A stretch of DNA of 64,000 nucleotides from NCBI RefSeq assembly GCF_002140975.2, contig NZ_CP147247.1, forward strand, positions 1,426,001 through 1,490,000, written 5' to 3'. This document shows, piece after piece, positions 48,505 to 55,752 of this stretch (its first letter is position 1; every line of letters starts with the position of its first letter). The notes beneath the pieces are model-generated. The model was not told the origin of the DNA and did not search any database. It saw only the letters and a list, made by a program, of their open reading frames with translations. The DNA comes from Enterococcus sp. 9E7_DIV0242. GTDB lineage: Bacteria > Bacillota > Bacilli > Lactobacillales > Enterococcaceae. A program made the translations under genes and the position numbers.

Positions 48505-49108
48505 AAGTCAGCTTTCCATCAATCAGTTCACGATTTTTTCGACTGGCAAAGGATGCCCAAAGAAGCATCAGGCTAAAGCTGCCAAATAAGAGCAAGCCTT
48601 TCATACTAAGGGTAAATAGGACAATACCCACCAATCCAATAATAATTTTAAGAAACACGCCAAAGTTCAGAAAAATACTGACAAAGGAAAGCTTCAGCAG
48701 ATTAGACAGACTCAGCTCATAGGTCGATTCATTGATCAGCAAATATAAATAGTAAACAAATAGCAATAAACCAACAAAAACCAAAACAAAATCGATGACC
48801 AGCCAAAGCAAGCCTTGAATCCCTGTTGAAAGATACAGGTTGTAGCTGATAAGTGCAAGTGATGCTAAAAATAAATAAAAATGACCATTGCCTTTGATAA
48901 AGTTGACTTTCCAACGTTGCAAGCCTAATCTCCAGGTAGATTCTCGATAGTTCAATTCATTCTCCTGAATCAGATCACTTATGGTTTGAAGAGCAGGTCC
49001 AATCCCTAAAACTACCCCACCAAGAAGCGTAAATGCAATAAACATCAAATTAAGCTTTACAATAGCCCAAATCATTGAAAACCCCTTATCCAATCCAGAG
49101 CTGATCAT
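48494..49108 (-). CDS. DUF624 (YesL-family) membrane protein
   Basis: 204 residues with five hydrophobic helices (about 12-38, 75-95, 100-125, 140-160, 162-190). The start SSGLDKGFSMIWAIVKLNLMFIAFTLLGGVVLGIGPALQTI is typical of the YesL/DUF624 family, which is nearly always encoded with YesMN-type systems and carbohydrate ABC transporters. A role in sensing or in transporter assembly is suspected but not shown. Confidence 0.85.
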   Translation of the reverse strand: MISSGLDKGFSMIWAIVKLNLMFIAFTLLGGVVLGIGPALQTISDLIQENELNYRESTWRLGLQRWKVNFIKGNGHFYLFLASLALISYNLYLSTGIQGLLWLVIDFVLVFVGLLLFVYYLYLLINESTYELSLSNLLKLSFVSIFLNFGVFLKIIIGLVGIVLFTLSMKGLLLFGSFSLMLLWASFASRKNRELIDGKLTYEG

Positions 49109-49225
49109 ATGTTTTTCCTCCTTCTTTTTTTATGTAAGCATGTCCTGATCAACACGCCTTAGCTGTTGCTATGCTTATTATAACGGTGATCACCATTTTG
49201 GCAATCTTTTTGGTTTATGTAGAAA

Positions 49226-49264
49226 GAGGTTGAGACAATTCATTCTTGATATTGCCTCGACCTC
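49226..49264 (-). terminator. Terminator or attenuator after the solute-binding protein gene
   Basis: GAGGTTGAGACAAT can pair with ATTGCCTCGACCTC (12 of 14 positions) and on the minus strand TTTCTAC follows. It separates the transporter genes from DUF624-yesM-yesN and may allow partial read-through. Confidence 0.65.
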
Positions 49265-49308
49265 CTAAAAAGCGTTTTCGATATTTCTTTGTTTCAGACT
49301 ACAACAGA

Positions 49309-50781
49309 CTATTCGTTTGCTTCACGAAATTCATCAAACTGCTTCTGCATTTCATCGCCCACTTTATCCCAACCAGCTGTTTTCAAATCTTCCAACAGTT
49401 TAGGAATATTCACTTCAGGATCGATCGTTCCTGTTGCCAAACTAGATTTATAACGATTCATCACATTCGCAATATTTGTAATCTCAGTCTTCACACTATC
49501 CGTCTTAAAGTTGAAGCCTAAAATTGGAGAAGCTTTAGAAGCTGCAATGTTTTCATCACGTTCTTTGATCATTTCATCCGTGATCGTATCTTGTGTATAA
49601 AGAATCAGGTTGTTTCCTGTATTCCATGCAGCCATATGATTGTTTGGTTTGTAGCCATCCAATAACTTGATTTTTCCATCTTCACCGTCAATTTTCTCCC
49701 ACGCTTCTCCTTCAACGCCATAGACCAACCCGTTCAGCAACTCTGGATCACTGTTCAGCAAACCAAGAAGCTCCATTGCTTTTTCTTTGTTTTTAGAAAC
49801 ATTTGAGATAACAAAATTGGCCATTTGTGCTTGCGCTGTTGATTTCAGTGGCGTAGTAATCGGGCGTGAAACGAGCTCCTGACCAGCAGCATTGGTTAAA
49901 ATCGTATCGCCGTAATCCATAGGACCTTGTGTTTCTTCACGCATGAACCATGTGTTTCCTTCTAAAGGAAAACCAGTTGTATTCGTCGCTGCATCTGTCG
50001 GAATCAACCCTGCTGTATACCATTTATGCATCAGTTTAAATTTCGCCATTTGATCTTTGTCTGCGTATTGATTGACGATTTTAGTCGAGTCACCATCCAG
50101 CTTCACAGCAAATGGGTATTCTTTTCCGATAACGTAATCGAAATCTCCAGACATTTCAAAGGTCTGTCCAATGGCAAACGCCGGAATATTCGGTTCATTT
50201 TCATGGAAGGTCGTCAGTGCTTTTTCTGCATCTGCATAAGAATTGATCGAGCTGATATCGATATTGTATTTATCCAGATACTGCTTGTTGAAAGTCAGCA
50301 TTTGTTGTGCATAGATGTTGCCATTCACAGGAAAACCGTAAAGCTTTCCGTCAATCGTATTTCCTTTGATATAAGCTTCATCTAATTGCTCATATGCTTC
50401 TTTCGCGTATTTCGGAGCCAGCTCTGTCAGATCAGCGTATGCTCCTTTTTGTGCATTCGCCACATAATCAGAAGCAAAGGATAAGTCATAATTTTCGCCG
50501 GAAGCAATGATCGTGCTCATCTTTTGATTCCAATCGCCCCAACTGATGTATTGCAAATCAATCTTCGCATTGATTTCTTCTTCGATTCGTTTATTGGCAA
50601 TTTCCATCAGCTTGTCATAATTCTCAGGTTTGTCTCCTACTTGGTACATCAATAATGTTGTTACACCATCCGAATCAGAACCTGAACTACTTGTACTGCT
50701 GTCATTTGATCCACAAGCCGCAAGGCCAATCGTCAGTGCTGCTGCACCTGCAAAAGCTACTGTCTTTTTCCACGTTTTCAT
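49309..50781 (-). CDS. Oligosaccharide ABC transporter solute-binding lipoprotein (LplA/YtcQ-like)
   Basis: A 490-residue lipoprotein. The signal peptide ends in a lipobox, LAAC with Cys23, followed by a Ser/Gly/Asp linker. The mature part is a family-1 type binding fold (TLLMYQVGDKPENYDKLMEIANKRIEEEINAKIDLQYISWGDWNQK ...) with a C-terminal DUF3502-like region (LGFNFKTDSVKTEITNIANVMNRY). Such proteins bind oligosaccharides on the cell surface. Given the linked mannosidases, manno-oligosaccharides or N-glycan fragments are the likely ligand (inference). GGAGGAATAGG precedes the ATG. Confidence 0.9.
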   Translation of the reverse strand: MKTWKKTVAFAGAAALTIGLAACGSNDSSTSSSGSDSDGVTTLLMYQVGDKPENYDKLMEIANKRIEEEINAKIDLQYISWGDWNQKMSTIIASGENYDLSFASDYVANAQKGAYADLTELAPKYAKEAYEQLDEAYIKGNTIDGKLYGFPVNGNIYAQQMLTFNKQYLDKYNIDISSINSYADAEKALTTFHENEPNIPAFAIGQTFEMSGDFDYVIGKEYPFAVKLDGDSTKIVNQYADKDQMAKFKLMHKWYTAGLIPTDAATNTTGFPLEGNTWFMREETQGPMDYGDTILTNAAGQELVSRPITTPLKSTAQAQMANFVISNVSKNKEKAMELLGLLNSDPELLNGLVYGVEGEAWEKIDGEDGKIKLLDGYKPNNHMAAWNTGNNLILYTQDTITDEMIKERDENIAASKASPILGFNFKTDSVKTEITNIANVMNRYKSSLATGTIDPEVNIPKLLEDLKTAGWDKVGDEMQKQFDEFREANE

Positions 50782-50901
50782 TCCTATTCCTCCTACTTCA
50801 TAGTAATCCTGCTAAATAAATAAATGAATGATGCAGTGCTGTTCTTTCCTAATAGCTAGAACGATAAAGCATGTTTCATTAGCAGAAAAATTTGGACCAT
50901 T

Positions 50902-51825
50902 TTATTCTTTGACGCCACCGATAGTCAATCCGCCAACAAAGTATCGTTGAAAGAATGGATAAGTGACTGCAATCGGAAGCGTTGAAACCACAACAATTGC
51001 CATACGAGCCGATTCACTTGGTAAAGCTGCCAATCCACCTTGAACCTGGGCTGCCATACCGGTACTTTTCGCTAGATAATCCAGATTGTTTTGAATCCTC
51101 ATAAGCAGTGCCTGTAATGGAACCAGCGAATCCTTCTGAATATATAATAACGCATTGAACCAGTCATTCCAGTAGCCTAATGCCGCAAACAAACTAATCG
51201 TTGCGATCCCCGGCACAGCTAATGGTAAAACAATAGAGACAAAAATCCTCAGTTCGCTTGCTCCATCAATCCTTGCAGACTCGATGATGCTATCGGGTAC
51301 AGTCTTCTTAAAGAAGGTCCGCATAACCAGAATGTTGAACGGTCCTAAAGCTAAAGGAAGGATCAATGCCCAAATCGTGTCTTTCAACTGTAAAAGATTG
51401 GTCATGACTAGATAGTTTGCAACCATCCCTGGAGCAAACAGCATCGTGATCAGTGCCACTAAGGTGAAAAAGCGACGAAAAGGGAAATTGGAGCGTGAGA
51501 TAGCATATGCATAAAGAGATGTCATCGTAGCATTGATCAATGTTCCAAATACGGTGACAAACACAGTGACACCAAACGCTTGAAAAATCTTGCTGCTCAT
51601 TTGTCCACTGAACAAATAGGTGTAGGCCGCAGTAGAAAATTCACCGGGCCAAAAACGATACCCATTCTCCGCTAAAGAAGTCTCACTAGTCAGTGAAATT
51701 ACGATTACAAAGAAAAACGGCAAGATACAGGAAATCGCGAAAAGTGCAATTACCACATTAAAAATCAAGTTGACTGCCGGATTAAATGAACGGACTTCAA
51801 CTTTTTTTACTTTTTTCTTTTTCAT
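50902..51825 (-). CDS. Oligosaccharide ABC transporter permease (LplC/YtcP-like)
   Basis: A 307-residue permease with six helices (first at about 25-50). The EAA loop near residue 195, ESARIDGASELRIFVSIVLPLAVPGIATI, contacts the ATPase. The C-terminus FFQRYFVGGLTIGGVKE is characteristic of the CUT1 permease family. ATG 51825 follows TAAGGAGGG. It forms a pair with the gene 13 bp upstream. Confidence 0.94.
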   Translation of the reverse strand: MKKKKVKKVEVRSFNPAVNLIFNVVIALFAISCILPFFFVIVISLTSETSLAENGYRFWPGEFSTAAYTYLFSGQMSSKIFQAFGVTVFVTVFGTLINATMTSLYAYAISRSNFPFRRFFTLVALITMLFAPGMVANYLVMTNLLQLKDTIWALILPLALGPFNILVMRTFFKKTVPDSIIESARIDGASELRIFVSIVLPLAVPGIATISLFAALGYWNDWFNALLYIQKDSLVPLQALLMRIQNNLDYLAKSTGMAAQVQGGLAALPSESARMAIVVVSTLPIAVTYPFFQRYFVGGLTIGGVKE

Positions 51826-51838
51826 GTCAAAGCCCTCC

Positions 51839-52777
51839 TTAGAATAATGCTGAATCCGGTTCAAGTTTTCGAACAACAAAGTTTGCTGCTAAAAGCAGAC
51901 AAGCACCAACTACAGACTGGTATAATCCAGCTGCTGCAGTCATACCTAAATCACCGGTAGCAGTCAAACCATTATAGATATACGTATCCAATACAGATGT
52001 CACTTGATATAATGCACCGGAATTTTTCGGCACTTGGAAGAACAAACCGAAATCGGCTCGGAAGATTCCTCCGATATTCATAATCAGAAGAACAGACATC
52101 ATTGGGATCAGCTGCGGAATCGTTACATTTTTGATCTGCTGCCATTTACTGGCACCATCGACCATGGCTGCTTCGTAATAGGTAGGATCGATTCCCATGA
52201 CTGACGCATAATAGATAATACTGTTATAGCCCAAACTTTTCCAGACATTCAAAACAACAAAAATCAATGGCCACCATTTCGGATCAGCGTACCAATTGAT
52301 TCCTTCGCCTCCGGCATTCGTTATCCACTGATTCAAGATTCCTTTATCAGGACTCAAGAAGGCATAAACGAAATAAGAAATCACTACCCAAGAAAGAAAA
52401 TAGGGTAACAAAGACATCGTATGATAGACCTTTACCGCTTTTTTATTTCGCAGTTCACTCATAACAATGGCAAATGCAATCGCAAAAAACAAATTGAATG
52501 CCAAGAAAACAATGTTGTAGAGCAATGTGTTTCTCGTGATCAGCCAAGCATCACTGGATGCAAATAGAAACTTGAAATTTTCAAATCCCACCCACGGACT
52601 ATTACTCAGACTAGCCAGAAAGCCATCTGGAGAAATATGAAAATCCTTGAAGGCTACAACATTTGCCAGAACGGGTATGTAAAAGAAAAAGATAAACCAG
52701 ATAAATCCCGGCAACGCCATTAGAATAAGTGCTTTAAACTGCCAGACCTTTTGCCAAAAGCCCTTTTTTTTATTCAT
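51839..52777 (-). CDS. Oligosaccharide ABC transporter permease (LplB/YteP-like)
   Basis: A 312-residue CUT1-type permease with six helices (first at about 13-40, ALILMALPGFIWFIFFFYIPVLANVVAF). The EAA loop reads YEAAMVDGASKWQQIKNVTIPQLIPMMSVL. It is the first gene of the transporter operon. No ATPase gene is present in the cluster, so a shared MsmK/MalK-type ATPase elsewhere must energise it. GCGAAAGGAGCG precedes the ATG. Confidence 0.94.
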   Translation of the reverse strand: MNKKKGFWQKVWQFKALILMALPGFIWFIFFFYIPVLANVVAFKDFHISPDGFLASLSNSPWVGFENFKFLFASSDAWLITRNTLLYNIVFLAFNLFFAIAFAIVMSELRNKKAVKVYHTMSLLPYFLSWVVISYFVYAFLSPDKGILNQWITNAGGEGINWYADPKWWPLIFVVLNVWKSLGYNSIIYYASVMGIDPTYYEAAMVDGASKWQQIKNVTIPQLIPMMSVLLIMNIGGIFRADFGLFFQVPKNSGALYQVTSVLDTYIYNGLTATGDLGMTAAAGLYQSVVGACLLLAANFVVRKLEPDSALF

Positions 52778-52947
52778 TTTTTTCGCTCCTTTCGCTAGGT
52801 CATATCTGAAAAATCTAGTGTTTCACCTCTTCAGATACTTCCTGATATAAATCCCGTCAACGAAAAGAAAACGATTATCTCCTTTGAAGATACAGATCTT
52901 AAAGGACGCTTTTCTTACATAAAATCGCTCATCAGGATTTATATAAA

Positions 52948-52962
52948 GGATAACGCTTTCAA
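52948..52962 (-). promoter_or_regulatory. Catabolite-responsive element (cre)
   Basis: On the minus strand TTGAAAGCGTTATCC matches the consensus WTGNAARCGNWWWCA at 14 of 15 positions. It lies about 20-35 bp downstream of the candidate -10 box of the transporter operon (TATAAT at 52983-52988), so CcpA would block transcription when glucose is present. Confidence 0.75.
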
Positions 52963-52982
52963 CGAATGGATATAAGAAACAA

Positions 52983-53025
52983 ATTATAGGTCTTTCGCAA
53001 CAAATTAAAGATAATTGATATATCC
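52983..53025 (-). promoter_or_regulatory. Candidate promoter and GntR-type site of the transporter operon
   Basis: TATAAT (52983-52988, minus strand) with no good -35 at the 17-bp position. TGATATATCC (53016-53025, plus-strand reading) differs by one base from the palindrome TGATATATCA that overlaps the gntR promoter. A weak -35 suits a promoter that needs an activator such as the YesN-type regulator. Confidence 0.45.
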
Positions 53026-53285
53026 AATCCTAAAAAGCTCATTTTCTACTTAAAACGAACCACACTCAATATAAGACTATATAAATATACGCTTTTTTCA
53101 CGGTTATTATTTAAGCGATTGATTATTTTTCCCTTGTTACGTGTGAGTGCTCAAACAAAAAACGCTTAATGTCGATTCAGAAAAATCAAAATAGACTAGG
53201 ATTTGTTAAGAAATGAAGGCACTTGATTCAAAAATGCTCTCTATCATTAAAGACAAGTTATCTTAGTATGGCTCCTACACTCCAC
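53026..53285. other. Intergenic region upstream of the transporter operon
   Basis: AT-rich, no supported coding sequence. It probably contains upstream activator sites for the YesN-type regulator, which I could not define. Confidence 0.3.
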
Positions 53286-53336
53286 AAAAAAACCGAAACA
53301 CATGGAAATTGTTCACATCATTTCCATGTGTTTCGG
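53286..53336 (-). terminator. Terminator of the mannosidase operon (after GH1)
   Basis: A perfect 16-bp stem (53293-53308 with 53321-53336; CCGAAACACATGGAAA and its complement), 12-nt loop, and seven T on the minus strand. It is the strongest hairpin in the window. Confidence 0.95.
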
Positions 53337-53400
53337 CTTATTCCTCAGAATCAGTCTCTCTATCTTACTATTGGTCAACCTATGAGGTCAATAACCATTA

Positions 53401-54798
53401 CTACCCTTCAAAACCATTTCTATCAGATACTTGCTTGAACCAGTATCCCGATTTTTTGATTGTACGTTTGCCATCCGCCACCAAATCAACAGAAATGAAC
53501 CCATAGCGATTCTTATAGGCATTTAACCATGACCAGTTATCCATACATGTCCACATGTGATAGCCTAGGCAGTTTGCCCCTTCTTGCATCGCTTGATGCA
53601 CATACTTCAAATGCTCTGTGACAAACTCGATGCGGTAATCGTCTTCAATCATTCCTTCTGAGTTCAAGAAACGTTGTTCATCTTCAACACCCATGCCATT
53701 TTCTGAAATATAACAAGGAATATTGCCATAGTTATCTCGTAAATTAATCAGAATGTCATAGATTCCTTTTTCATAGATTTCCCAGCCTCGATAAGGATTG
53801 ATGCGTTTCTCCGGCCAGTCATAGTAGTCAAAATAATCCTCAGGCAATGGCCCATTACTATGATCCACCGCGGATTCTTTCGCCTTCACCCGACGCGGCT
53901 GATAGTAATTGACACCTAGAATGTCAACCGTGTTCGCCTTGATGATAGCCAAGTCTTCTTCTTGATAGACAGGTAAAATATCTAAATCTCGGCAAATATT
54001 CACTAGCTCAGTTGGAAATGTTCCTTTTACTGCGGGATCAAGAAACGAGCGATTGAAGAATGCATCCGCAATTACTGATGCGTTCACATCCGCCGGATTC
54101 GTCTCATCTCTTGGATAGCTTGGTGTCAGATTCAAAATAATCCCAATTTTCCCCTCCGCTTTCAACGAACGATACGCCTTAACAGCTAACGCATTCGATA
54201 GCGCTTCATGAAAACCCACCTGTACGGCATGAGCCAGATTGATTTCCGCCGGATAATGCTGCTGATAAAGATACCCCATTTCTACTGGAACGATTGGTTC
54301 ATTATGAGTGAACCAATGCTTCACTCGGTCACCAAATAACTGAAAACAGGTTTTCGCATAATTCACATAGGCGTCGACTGTTTTACGATCTAGCCAGCCG
54401 CCATTTTCCTGCAAAGGCATCGGCATATCAAAATGATACAAATTGATAAACGGCTCGATCCCATTAGCAATCAATTCGTTGATATAGTCATTATAAAACG
54501 CAACAGCCTCTTGATTGACTTCCCCTGTCCCCTCCGGAAATAAACGGCTCCATTGAATGGACGTACGGAAGCTGTTGTGTCCAGTTTCTTTCATCAATTG
54601 GACATCTTCCTTGTATTTCGTATAAAGCTGAGAGGTTTTTTCGGGGCCAACGCCATTGAAAAATTTTTCCGGGGCAATCTCGTACCAGTAATCCCAAATG
54701 TTTTTTCCTCTGCCGTCTCCCGGAACTGTTCCCTCTGTCTGAAGTCCACTAGCTGCAGAGCCCCACCAGAAGTTTTCGGGAAATTGATAAGTTGTCAT
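53401..54798 (-). CDS. GH1 family beta-glycosidase (6-phospho-glycosidase-like; possible beta-mannosidase)
   Basis: A 465-residue cytoplasmic TIM-barrel glycosidase. Acid/base Glu167 is in WFTHNEP and nucleophile Glu366 in ISENGMG. In the sugar-binding loop the classical beta-glucosidase Glu (NFEW) is replaced by Ser423 (NWSW), as in 6-phospho-beta-glycosidases, and Tyr432 of the phosphate pocket is kept. However the phosphate-binding Lys position is Asn430, with Lys429 beside it. The substrate is therefore open: a 6-phospho-beta-glycoside, or a beta-mannoside such as Man-beta-1,4-GlcNAc given the context. It is the last gene of the gh125-gh38-ROK-gh1 run, before a strong terminator. Confidence 0.85.
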   Translation of the reverse strand: MTTYQFPENFWWGSAASGLQTEGTVPGDGRGKNIWDYWYEIAPEKFFNGVGPEKTSQLYTKYKEDVQLMKETGHNSFRTSIQWSRLFPEGTGEVNQEAVAFYNDYINELIANGIEPFINLYHFDMPMPLQENGGWLDRKTVDAYVNYAKTCFQLFGDRVKHWFTHNEPIVPVEMGYLYQQHYPAEINLAHAVQVGFHEALSNALAVKAYRSLKAEGKIGIILNLTPSYPRDETNPADVNASVIADAFFNRSFLDPAVKGTFPTELVNICRDLDILPVYQEEDLAIIKANTVDILGVNYYQPRRVKAKESAVDHSNGPLPEDYFDYYDWPEKRINPYRGWEIYEKGIYDILINLRDNYGNIPCYISENGMGVEDEQRFLNSEGMIEDDYRIEFVTEHLKYVHQAMQEGANCLGYHMWTCMDNWSWLNAYKNRYGFISVDLVADGKRTIKKSGYWFKQVSDRNGFEG

Positions 54799-54891
54799 TG
54801 TGCTCCTCCTTATTTTGAAGCGGATCGTTCTTGCTTTTTTGATTCAGATTCATTTTAGCAGAACTTTTCCGTTCCTACACTAAATAACCGT

Positions 54892-55752
54892 TCAGGCAGT
54901 TGCTTCTTTTCCTAATAATAAGCTTCCAATGATCCCGCTTTTGTTTGGCAGGCCCCAACGAACGATGTATTCGCTGACCTCAGGTGATTCCATATACCCA
55001 GCCATTTGCTCGACGAATTGTTGACGAATCTTATCCAGTAAATGGTCCTGATTCATTACACCACCACCAAGGATGATCTTTTCCGGTGCCAATGTCAATG
55101 TGTAAGTCACCAACGCTTGAGCGATATAGTAGGCTTGCATTTCCCAGACTGGGGCATCTTGTGCCAGGTCCTGCCCTTTGATACCTGTTCGAGCTTCTAG
55201 CGATGGACCAGCAGCCAGCCCTTCCAGACAATCCTTGTGGTACGGACACGTTCCTTCATAATAGTCATCCGGATGTCGTTTTACTCGAATGTGCCCCATT
55301 TCCGGATGAGCACGACCTTGAAAAATGTTGCCGTCAAGTACAACACCTGCGCCAATCCCTGTGCCTACGGTCAAATAGATACAGCTTGATTTTCCCTCAG
55401 CAGCCCCCTGCTTCAGCTCACCGTATGCTGCCGCATTGACATCTGTCGTCCACGCAAATGGAATGGCGTAACGCTTTTTCAAGCTTCCTAAGAAATCAAT
55501 GTTTGTCCACCCGACCTTCGGCGTCTCCAGAATATAGCCGTAATCATCTTTCTTTGGATCGATACCAATCGGCCCAAAGGACCCGACGCCCAGCGCTTTA
55601 AGTGAATAGTGATCAAAAAAACCAAACAGCCGAGCAAGTGTCTCCTCCGGTGTCGTTGTTGGAATTTCAGTCTGAGCAATAATACGCAATTGTTCATCCG
55701 CCACCGCACAAACCATCTTAGTCCCACCTGCTTCGATTGCACCAATATACAT
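54892..55752 (-). CDS. ROK-family sugar kinase (fructokinase/mannokinase, ScrK/GmuE-like)
   Basis: A 286-residue kinase. The N-terminal phosphate loop is GAIEAGGTKMVCAV. TTDVNAAAYGE holds the catalytic Asp, TVGTGIGAGVVLDG the ATP loop, and GHIRVKRHPDDYYEGTCPYHKDCLEGLAAGPS the Zn site (His-Cys-His-Cys). This arrangement is that of ScrK/GmuE fructo- and mannokinases. In this locus it probably converts mannose released by the mannosidases to mannose 6-phosphate. ATG 55752 overlaps the GH38 stop by one base (TGATG); GAGGAGG precedes it. Confidence 0.9.
   Translation of the reverse strand: MYIGAIEAGGTKMVCAVADEQLRIIAQTEIPTTTPEETLARLFGFFDHYSLKALGVGSFGPIGIDPKKDDYGYILETPKVGWTNIDFLGSLKKRYAIPFAWTTDVNAAAYGELKQGAAEGKSSCIYLTVGTGIGAGVVLDGNIFQGRAHPEMGHIRVKRHPDDYYEGTCPYHKDCLEGLAAGPSLEARTGIKGQDLAQDAPVWEMQAYYIAQALVTYTLTLAPEKIILGGGVMNQDHLLDKIRQQFVEQMAGYMESPEVSEYIVRWGLPNKSGIIGSLLLGKEATA

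Noticed and set aside
53149..53400. Small plus-strand frames downstream of GH1
   Set aside because: They run through the perfect terminator hairpin and antisense to the end of GH1.
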